From positions 32,664 to 96,663 of the forward strand of contig ONDK01000001.1 in the NCBI GenBank assembly GCA_900316565.1: DNA of 64,000 bases, written 5' to 3'. The DNA is from an uncultured Prevotella sp. (GTDB lineage Bacteria; Bacteroidota; Bacteroidia; Bacteroidales; Bacteroidaceae). Each line of letters opens with the position of its first letter. Position 1 is the first letter of the stretch. The position numbers and the translations under genes are program-made. The notes beneath the pieces were generated by a model, which was given only the letters and a program-made list of their open reading frames with translations, did no database searches and had not been told where the DNA came from. Below are positions 37,932 to 46,895 of this stretch, one piece after another.

Positions 37932-40813
37932 AAAAGATTACGATACTGTCTTGTCTGCTGGCGTTGGGAATGCCGTTGATGGCTCAGAATACTGTTTCTG
38001 CGCCATTGGAGATACAGATAAAGACAGGACTGGCACATATAAAATACAGTAAGCTCGGTCTTAAGACAAGTCCATCGCTGGTCTCCTGTGAGCTGAACAA
38101 GGACATGGAGTCGATAGACATAAAGGTTGACGACGCCTTGTCGAAAGTCCGTCTCGATGGGAAGGCAGTAAAGGACATATATAAGAATGTGCAGAAGGAA
38201 CTGCCGTCGGAATACAGGAAGTATGACCTGGTGATCTTCTCCGACGGGCGAAGGCTTCAGGATATAGCCAACGAAACTGCCGGTAGTACCAAAAAGGAAT
38301 TCTATTCCTGGGGAAGCATCAGCTATGATGGTAAGCCATGGGTGAGGAATGTGTCTAGTCCGTTGCAAATTACCAATGGCCTTCAGGACCGCCATATCTC
38401 TGTATGGTCCAGTCATGGACGCTATTATGACAACGGGAAGGGGCGGTGGCAATGGCAGCGTCCTAATCTTTTTGGTACTACAGAGGACCTCTATACCCAA
38501 ACGTTGGTGCTGCCTTATCTTATTCCGATGCTTCAGAACGCCGGTGCCGTGGTCTTCTCGCCACGTGAGCGCGACTGGCAGAAGCATGAAGTCATCGTGG
38601 ACAATGACAATAAGCTCAACGGTTACGTGGAGTATGGGTCTAAACGGTGGGCCAACACCTCTACTGCGGGATTTGCCTTGCATCAGGGTACTTATGAGGA
38701 TGGTGAGAACCCATTCACTAAAGGAACGGCACGAAAGGTAAAGACCACAAGGGGAAAGAAAGTAACGATGGCAAGCTATCAGCCTTACATCCCGACGGAA
38801 GGTGAATATGCCGTTTACGTCAGCTATCAGACAGTGAAGAAAAGTGTCGACGATGCTGAATATATCGTTTATCACAAGGGGCAGGCAACGACATTCCACG
38901 TGAACCAGCAGATGGGTGGTGGTACCTGGGTATACCTCGGCACGTTCCGCTTTGACCGTGGCAGCAGTGAATTCAACCGTGTCGTCGTTACCAATCACAG
39001 CTCGGAGAAGGGTATGGTGACCACTGATGCCGTACGCTTCGGTGGCGGAATGGGAAACATTGAGCGCGGTGGTGAGACCAGCGGACTGCCCCGTTGTCAG
39101 GAGGGCGCACGCTATAGTACACAATGGTATGGCGCACCGCGTGAGGTGGTCAGTGTCTTCCAGGGACAGAACGACTATAATGACGACATCAACTGCCGAT
39201 CCCTGATGACGAACTGGCTTGCCGGAGGTAGTTGCTATGTTCCGTATCAGGAGGGCAAGCACGTGCCAATAGAGCTCTCACTGGCTGTGCACAGTGATGC
39301 CGGATATACCACTGACGGCAGTCTTACCGGCACGCTGGCTATCTGCACCACCAACTACAAGAACGATACAAGGCTGAACTCCGGTCTCTCGCGAAGTGTT
39401 TCGAAGAACCTCGCAGAGGATATCGTTAGTCAGATAAAGAGTGACTTGCAGTCCCGTTTCAACTTCTCTTGGACCACGAGGGGCGTCTGGGACAAGAACT
39501 ATAATGAATGCCGTCGGCCGGAAGTGCCGTCGGCAATCCTTGAGATGTTGTCGCATCAGAACTTCAATGATATGAAGCTTGGACAGGATCCTAACTTTAA
39601 GTTCACCCTGGCCCGTGCCGTCTATAAGGTTATCACGAGGTTCATTGCCGGCCAGCACCATTCATCCTGCATTATACAGCCACTTGCGCCAAATCATTTC
39701 AGTGTGCGCTTCGTGTCAAAGGGGAAGTTGCAATTGCAATGGCAGGAGGTCGACGACCCATGTGAGACCACTGCCCGGCCGACAGCTTATATCGTATACA
39801 AGGCCGTGAACAACGGTGGCTTCGATAATGGTACAATGGTTTCTGGCACAAGCTGCACGGTAGATGTAGAGGATGGAGAACTGTACCGTTTCCGAGTTAC
39901 AGCGGTGAACAGAGGCGGAGAGAGCTTCCCAACGGAGGAACTGGCTGCACAGTACAGTAAGAATTCCCGTAAGACGATACTTGTGGTCAATGACTTCCAT
40001 CGTCTTGCCGCCCCCGCCATCATTGACAACAGTATGGAACAAGGCTTCGACTTCAACGACGACCCTGGTGTGCCGTACGGGAAGTATGCGGGATGGAACG
40101 GGTTTCAGACCAACTATGACAAGTCAATGATTGGCAAGGACGGGTCTGCGGCCCTGGGCTTTGGCGGCGATGAGCTTGCCGGCACATTCATTATGGGCAA
40201 CACCTTCGACTATACCACAGAGCATGCCCGTGCCATCGGCAGTGCAGGAAAGTATAATGTGGTTAGCTGCTCGGTCGATGCTGTAGAGAACGGAAGTGTC
40301 AGACTGTCTGATTATGATGCCGTGGATGTCATTGCTGGGCTGGAGGAGAACGACGGACATTCACTCGTGAGTTATAAGTCGTTCACCACGGCACTGCAAC
40401 AGAAGCTCTCCGATTATGTCAGTAAGCACGGAAGGCTTTTTGTCAGTGGTGCCTACGTAGGCAGCGACATGACCTCCGAGAATGAGAGGGCTTTTCTCTC
40501 GAATGTTCTGAAGGTCAGTCTTGCAGGACAGAACCGCGACCAGATAAACACTGTCGTTACCGGTCTGGGTGTCAAAATGGATGTCTGGCGTGCCATAAAC
40601 GAAGAGCATTATGCTGCTGTGGCAACGGATGTTCTCAATGCCTGCCCCGGAGCTTATTGCGCAATGCAGTATACCGATGGTACCAGTGCTGCCGTGGCAT
40701 ATGACGGAACCGACTATAAGGCGTTTACTATGGGCTTCCCCGTGGAGTGCATAAAGGATGCCGGAGTCAGGCGTGGTGTCATCCGCGGTATCATCGCATT
40801 CCTTCTGAAATAA
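37928..40813 (+). CDS. Multidomain amidase-like protein with golvesin-type and FnIII domains
   Basis: A 961-residue exported protein with a signal peptide (MKKITILSCLLALGMPLMAQ). An Amidase_3-like N-acetylmuramoyl-L-alanine amidase is split in sequence: SVWSSHGRYYDNG and VFSPRERD (about 150-215), then LSLAVHSDAGYT and RPEVPSAILEMLSHQNF (about 445-545), giving candidate Zn ligands His, Glu and His and a catalytic Glu. Between them is a golvesin C-terminal-like beta domain (about 275-380). FnIII follows (about 600-680), then a Rossmann-like tail (about 690-961) with LFVSGAYVGSD. Relatives are often labelled xanthan lyase, a label not supported by visible motifs. Confidence 0.75.
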   Translation: MKKITILSCLLALGMPLMAQNTVSAPLEIQIKTGLAHIKYSKLGLKTSPSLVSCELNKDMESIDIKVDDALSKVRLDGKAVKDIYKNVQKELPSEYRKYDLVIFSDGRRLQDIANETAGSTKKEFYSWGSISYDGKPWVRNVSSPLQITNGLQDRHISVWSSHGRYYDNGKGRWQWQRPNLFGTTEDLYTQTLVLPYLIPMLQNAGAVVFSPRERDWQKHEVIVDNDNKLNGYVEYGSKRWANTSTAGFALHQGTYEDGENPFTKGTARKVKTTRGKKVTMASYQPYIPTEGEYAVYVSYQTVKKSVDDAEYIVYHKGQATTFHVNQQMGGGTWVYLGTFRFDRGSSEFNRVVVTNHSSEKGMVTTDAVRFGGGMGNIERGGETSGLPRCQEGARYSTQWYGAPREVVSVFQGQNDYNDDINCRSLMTNWLAGGSCYVPYQEGKHVPIELSLAVHSDAGYTTDGSLTGTLAICTTNYKNDTRLNSGLSRSVSKNLAEDIVSQIKSDLQSRFNFSWTTRGVWDKNYNECRRPEVPSAILEMLSHQNFNDMKLGQDPNFKFTLARAVYKVITRFIAGQHHSSCIIQPLAPNHFSVRFVSKGKLQLQWQEVDDPCETTARPTAYIVYKAVNNGGFDNGTMVSGTSCTVDVEDGELYRFRVTAVNRGGESFPTEELAAQYSKNSRKTILVVNDFHRLAAPAIIDNSMEQGFDFNDDPGVPYGKYAGWNGFQTNYDKSMIGKDGSAALGFGGDELAGTFIMGNTFDYTTEHARAIGSAGKYNVVSCSVDAVENGSVRLSDYDAVDVIAGLEENDGHSLVSYKSFTTALQQKLSDYVSKHGRLFVSGAYVGSDMTSENERAFLSNVLKVSLAGQNRDQINTVVTGLGVKMDVWRAINEEHYAAVATDVLNACPGAYCAMQYTDGTSAAVAYDGTDYKAFTMGFPVECIKDAGVRRGVIRGIIAFLLK

Positions 40814-40922
40814 CGGGACAATGCCAGTATTTTCCGAACATTCTGTAATCAATAATTGAAACAAACGATTTTCTTGACTATCATAATCAATTAAATAATA
40901 ACAACAAAAACTCAACCTCTGA

Positions 40923-40988
40923 ATGATGGGCCTTCGCTCTTATGATGGAAGACTTGTAGAGGTACACGACTATGAAGATAACAGCTAA
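40923..40988 (+). CDS. Possible 21-codon small ORF upstream of the 112-residue gene
   Basis: ATG 40923 opens a frame of 21 codons (MMGLRSYDGRLVEVHDYEDN then S) that ends 17 bases inside the next gene. A leader peptide or a chance frame are both possible. There is no independent support. Confidence 0.2.
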   Translation: MMGLRSYDGRLVEVHDYEDNS

Positions 40989-41310
40989 CGCTTCCGGTAC
41001 AAGAAGCATAGAGGTAAGTGAGAAACATCTCGAGACCATCCGTAAGTATTCCCTCCTTAATGGTCTTGTGGATTCCAACGGCATCGTCAACGAGGAAGTC
41101 CTTGACAAGTTGAAGTTCAATGTAAGGTCTCTGCTCGAGTCATCAACGGGAAAGGACAACGACCTGCTGGACCTCTGCCTCGACGTGATATACAACCAGA
41201 ACATGAAAGCCATTGGCCTACAGAACCTCGTGGAACTGTATAAGCAGTGGTTGGAGGAACAGGAGAAGGAGGCTGATGCTCCTTCGGATGACAATAATGT
41301 AACCGACTGA
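40972..41310 (+). CDS. 112-residue protein of unknown function
   Basis: A small soluble protein, predicted mostly helical, with an acidic tail (EEQEKEADAPSDDNNVTD). No signal peptide and no motif I know. It ends 3 bases before the YgiQ gene start, so the two are cotranscribed. It might be an accessory of the radical-SAM enzyme, but that rests on position only. Confidence 0.7.
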   Translation: MKITANASGTRSIEVSEKHLETIRKYSLLNGLVDSNGIVNEEVLDKLKFNVRSLLESSTGKDNDLLDLCLDVIYNQNMKAIGLQNLVELYKQWLEEQEKEADAPSDDNNVTD

Positions 41311-41313
41311 TAG

Positions 41314-43398
41314 ATGGAAAACACGACTCGCGGATATTTGCTTACCGACTTCCTTCCTACAACAAAGAAGGAAGTTGAGTTGCGTGGATGGAATCAACTG
41401 GATGTCATTCTCTTCTCCGGCGATGCATATGTCGACCACCCGGCCTTTGGCGCTGCGGTGATAGGACGTGTGCTTGAGTCGAAGGGTTTTAAGGTTGCTA
41501 TCGTTCCGCAACCCGACTGGCATGGTGATTTCCGCGACTTCAAAAAGTTGGGACGGCCACGGCTGTGCTTTGCCATCTCTCCCGGTGCCATGGACTCCAT
41601 GGTGAACCGCTATACCGCCAACCGCAGAAAGCGTCACGATGATGCCTACAGCCCAGACTCCCGTCATGACATGCGTCCCGACTATCCGTCGATAGTCTAT
41701 ACACAGATACTGAAAAAACTTTATCCAGACGTGCCTGTCCTCCTCGGTGGAATTGAGGCTTCGATGCGAAGGCTAACACACTATGATTATTGGCAGGACA
41801 AACTGAAGAAGTGTATCCTTTGCGAGAGTGGTGCAGATATGATACTCTACGGTATGGGTGAGAAGAATACCGTGGAGGTATGTCAGGCTCTCGATGAAGG
41901 TAGGAACATCAAGGATATAAGGGACATTCCACAGACCGTCTACCTCAGTAAGGAAGAGGATATCCCCGGTGGGATAACTGCCGACGACATCGTCCTGCAC
42001 AGTCATGAGGAGTGTCTTCATAACAAGAAGTTCGAGGCCGAGAACTTCCGGTATATTGAGGAGGAGTCGAATAAGATGCACGCACATAGAATCCTTCAGG
42101 AAGTCGACGGCGTGTATGCTGTCGTTAACGCACCTTATCCGCCAATGACAACCGCGGAACTTGATGCGGCATACGACCTGCCATACACGCGTATGCCACA
42201 CCCGAAGTACCGTGGCAAGACGATCCCTGCTTATGAGATGATAAAGTTCTCTGTGACCTTGCATCGCGGATGTTTCGGGGGTTGTGCTTTCTGTACCATC
42301 TCCGCCCATCAGGGAAAGTTTGTCGTATGCCGTTCCAAGGAAAGCATCATGCGGGAGGTGAGGCAGATCGTCCACATGCCCGGTTTCAAAGGATATATCT
42401 CTGACCTCGGCGGACCATCCGCCAATATGTATGGCATGCACGGACGGAACCTTAAAGCCTGTGAACATTGCAAGCGTCCGTCATGCGTCAACCCGGAGAT
42501 ATGTCCCAACCTTATGACGGACCACAGCAAGCTGCTCGACATCTATCATGCCGTGGACGCTTTGCCGGAGGTGAAGAAGAGCTTCATAGGTAGTGGTGTA
42601 CGCTATGACCTCCTGCTTCACAAGAGTAAGGACGAGGAAAGCAACAAGGCAGCGGAGCAGTATGCCCGGGAACTTATCGTTAAGCATGTCAGCGGAAGAC
42701 TGAAGGTGGCACCGGAACACACTTCCGACAGGGTGTTGAAGTTGATGCGCAAGCCGTCGTTCAAGGAGTTCTATGAGTTCAAGCGTTTCTTTGACAAGGT
42801 AAACAAGGAGGAGAACCTGCATGAGCAGATTATTCCGTACTTCATATCCTCACATCCAGGATGCCATGAGGAAGATATGGCCGAGCTTGCCGTCATAACC
42901 AAGGATCTTGATTTCCATCTTGAGCAAGTACAGGACTTTACGCCGACACCGATGACTGTGTCTACCGAGGCCTGGTATACTGGATATGACCCGTATACCC
43001 TTGAACCCGTGTTCTCTGCCAAGACACCACGTGAGAAACTGGCACAGCGGCAGTTCTTCTTTTGGTATAAGCCGGAGGAGAGAAGCAATATAGAGCACGA
43101 GCTTCGCAGGATAGGCCGTCCGGACCTCATAGAGAAACTCTATGGTGGAAGGAAAGGACACCATGAGAAGGGTAGGACAACTCATCTGTCTGTGCGTTAC
43201 GACCCCAAGGCCATAGGAAGTGTGCCGGAAGAGTTGGAAGGAGACCGGCGTAAGGAATATAAGAAAAACCGGGGCGTGAAAGGCTCCGGTTATCGGAATA
43301 AACGTGACGTTAAGGAGTCTGATTACCGGAATAAAAAGAAAGCCCATCAGCAGGAGACAAACCGGCCGTGGGCTAAGAACAATAGAAGAAGAGACTAA
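41314..43398 (+). CDS. YgiQ-family radical SAM protein
   Basis: A 694-residue member of the UPF0313/YgiQ family. The radical-SAM cluster motif reads CFGGCAFCTI (CxxxCxxC) near residue 325, following HRG. The N-terminal part holds the family-specific cobalamin-like Rossmann region (VILFSGDAYVDHPAFG and LLGGIEASMRR). DLGGPSANMYGMHG and a cysteine-rich insert (CEHCKRPSCVNPEICPN) follow. The tail is rich in Lys/Arg/Asn, suggesting nucleic acid contact. The reaction is not established. Its stop overlaps that of the convergent C11 peptidase gene by 4 bases. Confidence 0.92.
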   Translation: MENTTRGYLLTDFLPTTKKEVELRGWNQLDVILFSGDAYVDHPAFGAAVIGRVLESKGFKVAIVPQPDWHGDFRDFKKLGRPRLCFAISPGAMDSMVNRYTANRRKRHDDAYSPDSRHDMRPDYPSIVYTQILKKLYPDVPVLLGGIEASMRRLTHYDYWQDKLKKCILCESGADMILYGMGEKNTVEVCQALDEGRNIKDIRDIPQTVYLSKEEDIPGGITADDIVLHSHEECLHNKKFEAENFRYIEEESNKMHAHRILQEVDGVYAVVNAPYPPMTTAELDAAYDLPYTRMPHPKYRGKTIPAYEMIKFSVTLHRGCFGGCAFCTISAHQGKFVVCRSKESIMREVRQIVHMPGFKGYISDLGGPSANMYGMHGRNLKACEHCKRPSCVNPEICPNLMTDHSKLLDIYHAVDALPEVKKSFIGSGVRYDLLLHKSKDEESNKAAEQYARELIVKHVSGRLKVAPEHTSDRVLKLMRKPSFKEFYEFKRFFDKVNKEENLHEQIIPYFISSHPGCHEEDMAELAVITKDLDFHLEQVQDFTPTPMTVSTEAWYTGYDPYTLEPVFSAKTPREKLAQRQFFFWYKPEERSNIEHELRRIGRPDLIEKLYGGRKGHHEKGRTTHLSVRYDPKAIGSVPEELEGDRRKEYKKNRGVKGSGYRNKRDVKESDYRNKKKAHQQETNRPWAKNNRRRD

Positions 43399-44594
43399 TG
43401 GGTGGCTTTCCACCACTCCGTCTCTTTCTTTGAGTCAGCGATGCGGGCGTTAAAGCTCGGATCGCTGATGGCTATTCCGGAGAACTGCCTTACCACGAAT
43501 CTATAGCCGTTATCATACATGGTGTACAGTTGTGGTGTAGTGAATTTGTAAGGCACTATTTCCTTCAGCTCTTCGTATATCTGCCTGTTGTCCGTCGTAT
43601 CACACTCCGTACGTTCATTTATGTACGAGCCCATGTCATAATAGACATGGGGACTGTAGCCGTCAAGGGCTTGCAGTTTATCGGGGACTACAGCATAACT
43701 GTCGTATTTCTGGTTTAGCTCACGCATAAGACTTGCCATCTGTTCCGCCTTGGAACAGTCGATGGCAGAGAGTGCGCCATAGGGTGAGGAATATGAGGAA
43801 TAGAAGTTTCCGAAGCCGGAGACAACGGAGGAATAATCCACATCCGTCATCGAGAGATACTTCCATATCCTCGCATAAGGTAGTCCAGCGTCCATGACCT
43901 CACTGGTGGAGGCGATGAGCCATTTGGTCGCATTCCTTAATGCGTATACAGTTTCAATGTTTGCCATATAACAGTCGTCGAAGCAGATATACTGCATCTT
44001 CTTAATGGACGAATTACTTATCGCCTCCGCCAGCGTGGTGATGTCTGTTCGCATGGTTATGCTCTGTCCGCCGAAACTTCTTGAATACCGTGGCGAGACG
44101 CCTTTGGGAAGCCATCCGTCCCCATGGCTTCCAATGATTATAGAGTATTTGCTTGTCGGTGAATAGCTGTAGACCTCATTAAGAAGGGTCTTCAGCTCAT
44201 CCTCCGTCGTCATTGCGCCGTTGGAGATATTGGCTCTTATAGTTGTTTCGGTGCTGTCGTCATTTATTTCGAATAGTCGACCTCTCTTGGCACCGTCAGC
44301 AAAAAAAACAATGGTCCTTGTCTCCTTCGCTCCATCTCCGTTATATATCGCTGATTTTATATCACGGATGTTCTGCTCGAACGCCGACGTGAGACTACCG
44401 TTGGAGCTGTACTCCGAGCCTGTCCAGGGCATGTAGACGAATACAGTGTTCGTGTATTGCCGTAGGACTTTATGCCCATCGTCATCCTTGCTACAAGACG
44501 AGAGGCTCAGAAACAACAAAAGCCCAAACCCAAGATCTTTGGCGTGGGACGGGCTTATAATGGATGCCAGATACTTTAAAAGACTTTTAATCAT
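43395..44594 (-). CDS. Clostripain-family (C11) cysteine peptidase, lipoprotein
   Basis: A 399-residue secreted peptidase. The frame is open to 44720, but a full promoter at 44693-44723 rules out starts there, so ATG 44594 was taken. The N-terminus has a hydrophobic stretch ending in LSLSSC, a lipobox-like site (about residue 35). The catalytic His is in IIIGSHGDGW (about residue 158). The catalytic Cys is in CFDDCYMAN (about residue 210). C11 peptidases cleave after basic residues, often with self-processing. An M64 peptidase gene follows upstream on the same strand, making a small peptidase pair. Confidence 0.87.
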   Translation of the reverse strand: MIKSLLKYLASIISPSHAKDLGFGLLLFLSLSSCSKDDDGHKVLRQYTNTVFVYMPWTGSEYSSNGSLTSAFEQNIRDIKSAIYNGDGAKETRTIVFFADGAKRGRLFEINDDSTETTIRANISNGAMTTEDELKTLLNEVYSYSPTSKYSIIIGSHGDGWLPKGVSPRYSRSFGGQSITMRTDITTLAEAISNSSIKKMQYICFDDCYMANIETVYALRNATKWLIASTSEVMDAGLPYARIWKYLSMTDVDYSSVVSGFGNFYSSYSSPYGALSAIDCSKAEQMASLMRELNQKYDSYAVVPDKLQALDGYSPHVYYDMGSYINERTECDTTDNRQIYEELKEIVPYKFTTPQLYTMYDNGYRFVVRQFSGIAISDPSFNARIADSKKETEWWKATH

Positions 44595-44692
44595 CTTAAA
44601 TTTTAATCTATGACTATTATCCGTCTGTGTGCAACAAAACTTAAATGTTGCCAGTTTGAAATATTCATTTGCACACATGTATTCATCTGCAG

Positions 44693-44723
44693 CAAAGGTA
44701 ATGCAAATCAAGGGAACCACAAA
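44693..44723 (-). promoter_or_regulatory. Full Bacteroidetes promoter for the C11 peptidase gene
   Basis: On the minus strand TTTG (44720-44723), 19 bases, then TACCTTTG (44693-44700) match the consensus exactly. It gives a leader of about 90 bases and decides the start at 44594. Confidence 0.85.
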
Positions 44724-44784
44724 ATAATTACTTAATTATTTTATCCGGCGGCAACGTCTGGAACCTCCATTGCACTGCAAGCAT

Positions 44785-46101
44785 TTATTTGTTTTCTGGT
44801 TCGGTGTAGAAGTCGACCAGACGGGTGATGGCCTGACGGCAGACGGGGCAGAAGACCGGGTCCTCGTTTGTCCTCATTCTACAATCAGGGAACCCACGGT
44901 ATACGCCGTGCATGGAATATCCTGCGGGCTCATAAGCACCGACTTTCCATTTCCTCCTGTCGGCGTTGGGCTTGTCGAGATCCCTTGGCTCTGGTGTGGG
45001 CAGCTTCGTACCGTCCTCGATAAGGTTCTCCCACTTGCCGCGGAAGTCGATAAGCGTAGTGAGGTTAGGCTCCCAAGGCTCTATGTCGTGTGGATACATA
45101 GGCACCTGTTCGAAGTCGTAGGCATATTCATCACCGAGACCGGCAAAGGAATGCCCGAACTCATGAACCACGACAGGCTTGAAGGCACGGTGATGGGTCA
45201 TGGAGAGGTTATAGGAGTTGTATATGCCTCCTCCGCCATATTTATCCGTGTTGACAAGTACGATGATATGCTCGTAAGGTGTTCCGGCGAGCCAGTTGTG
45301 AAGGTCTTTAAGGTGCAGGGTGGTGAGATAGCGATCGCTATGGAAGGTGTCGAAGTTGGAGTGCAGGGCTGTGTTTTTCCAGATACCCTTCGACGGTTCT
45401 GATGTTCCGCTCTCCAGCGACGGAGCCTCAACGGCGATGATGTTGAAGCGGGTGCGCAGCGACTTGAAAGGCTCATGGGCGAAAAGAGCCTCCATTGCCG
45501 TGTCGCAGTCGGCTATGAAGCGTGTCATCTCATCCTTGCGGTATCCCTCGGCAATATATGCGATGTGTATGCAACGCGTGGTGTCCTGGGCTCTCTGCAA
45601 CGTGACGTATGGCGTGATGTTCTTCTCGCCGATATGCCGTATGAGGATGTCCGACGGCATCACTATATGCGTCAGCGTCGCCATCGTCTGTCTGCGGTTG
45701 TCCTTAAGGTCTACGGTGATGTCGACGGTGTCCTTGGGAAATGGAACAAGAAATACGTTCTCAAACGACTTTGTCTGTGTCGTAGCCTCGGGATAGGTAA
45801 GCCATTCCTGGAAGAGGGTGGAGAAGGAGTTGCGGTATATCACCGTCTGCGTTTTGTGGTCCCTGACGGTAATCTGTCCGTTGCCCTCCAGTGGTAGCGT
45901 GGCAAGGCGGAGACGCTTGCCGTACCACCGGGGAATGCGGTTCAGCTCATCGACAGCGATGGTTTGCCTGCTGACATTGCCTGAGAATATATAGTCTATC
46001 CTAAGGGTGGAATCGCAGAAATATCTGTCAAAGTCCTGCGCGTGTATACCAGCGCAGGACAAGAACATTGCTATGAATATTATTATGCGTTGAGACTTCA
46101 T
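44785..46101 (-). CDS. M64-family (IgA peptidase-type) metallopeptidase
   Basis: A 438-residue secreted zinc peptidase. ATG 46101 (MKSQRIIIFIAMFLSCAGIH then AQ) gives a signal peptide and was preferred to the in-frame codon at 46152, which lies in the cmk gene. The N-terminal beta domain (about 20-150) is the M64 N-domain. The catalytic site is VVVHEFGHSFAGLGDEYAYD (about residue 310), with His-Glu-x-x-His and the Asp-Glu that follow. A cysteine cluster near the end (CRMRTNEDPVFCPVCRQ) may hold the fold. M64 is named from a Clostridium ramosum IgA protease; the substrate here is unknown. It lies 11 bases after cmk. Confidence 0.9.
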   Translation of the reverse strand: MKSQRIIIFIAMFLSCAGIHAQDFDRYFCDSTLRIDYIFSGNVSRQTIAVDELNRIPRWYGKRLRLATLPLEGNGQITVRDHKTQTVIYRNSFSTLFQEWLTYPEATTQTKSFENVFLVPFPKDTVDITVDLKDNRRQTMATLTHIVMPSDILIRHIGEKNITPYVTLQRAQDTTRCIHIAYIAEGYRKDEMTRFIADCDTAMEALFAHEPFKSLRTRFNIIAVEAPSLESGTSEPSKGIWKNTALHSNFDTFHSDRYLTTLHLKDLHNWLAGTPYEHIIVLVNTDKYGGGGIYNSYNLSMTHHRAFKPVVVHEFGHSFAGLGDEYAYDFEQVPMYPHDIEPWEPNLTTLIDFRGKWENLIEDGTKLPTPEPRDLDKPNADRRKWKVGAYEPAGYSMHGVYRGFPDCRMRTNEDPVFCPVCRQAITRLVDFYTEPENK

Positions 46102-46112
46102 TATCCGTGATG

Positions 46113-46826
46113 TTATTTTGTTGTTGCCTTTCTGAACTGTTCCATAAGCCATGCCTTTTGGTCGGCGATGGTCATATTGCTGTTGTCGAGTTCTATGGCA
46201 TCAGCGGCCTTACGTAGTGGCGACACCTCACGGTGGGAGTCGATGTAGTCACGCTCTTTGACATTCTTCAGTATCTCGTCGTAGTCGGCGTCTTGTCCCT
46301 TGCCTTTAAGCTCGTCGTAGCGGCGCTGAGCGCGGACAGCGGCAGAGGCAGTGACGAAAATCTTCAGCTCAGCCTGTGGGAAGACAGTCGTGCCGATATC
46401 ACGGCCGTCCATGACTATTCCCTTATGCCGGCCCATCTCCTGCTGTTGTGCCACCATGGCGGTACGGACAAAGGGAAGGGCTGCGATGGGGCTGACATGT
46501 GAGGATACCTCCATGCCCCTTATCTCGCCTTCGACATCCTCACCGTTGAGGAAGGCGTCGGGACGTCCTGTCTTCTCGTTGAGCTGTAGAGTTACGTGGA
46601 CATCTTTCATGGCGTTCTCCAGCTCACTTGCCTTCACCGTGCCGTCGGTATTGAAGAGGTGGTGTCTAAGGGCATAGAGGGTTACGGTGCGATACATGGC
46701 TCCCGTGTCGACATAGACATAGCCTATCTCGCGTGCCAGGTCCTTGGCCATTGTGCTCTTGCCGCAACTGGAGAAGCCGTCAATTGCTATGATAATGGGG
46801 GCGTTTGTTGGTGTATTAGTTGACAT
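46113..46826 (-). CDS. cmk: Cytidylate kinase
   Basis: A 237-residue NMP kinase that phosphorylates CMP and dCMP. The P-loop is [17 protein letters not shown] at residues 14-30, with the variant [23 protein letters not shown] is the substrate motif, and [15 protein letters not shown] and [11 protein letters not shown] are family blocks. It lies between porQ (upstream on the same strand) and the M64 gene. The porQ-cmk pairing is also known in Porphyromonas gingivalis. Confidence 0.95.
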   Translation of the reverse strand: MSTNTPTNAPIIIAIDGFSSCGKSTMAKDLAREIGYVYVDTGAMYRTVTLYALRHHLFNTDGTVKASELENAMKDVHVTLQLNEKTGRPDAFLNGEDVEGEIRGMEVSSHVSPIAALPFVRTAMVAQQQEMGRHKGIVMDGRDIGTTVFPQAELKIFVTASAAVRAQRRYDELKGKGQDADYDEILKNVKERDYIDSHREVSPLRKAADAIELDNSNMTIADQKAWLMEQFRKATTK

Positions 46827-46895
46827 AAATTTAATGTTTTGAGTTGTCGTTTTACCATTTACCGTTACTTTATGATAACGTTATAACATTCTTGT

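Noticed and set aside
44595-44720. C11 peptidase start at 44720
   Set aside because: The promoter boxes cover this region; the signal-like segment follows ATG 44594.
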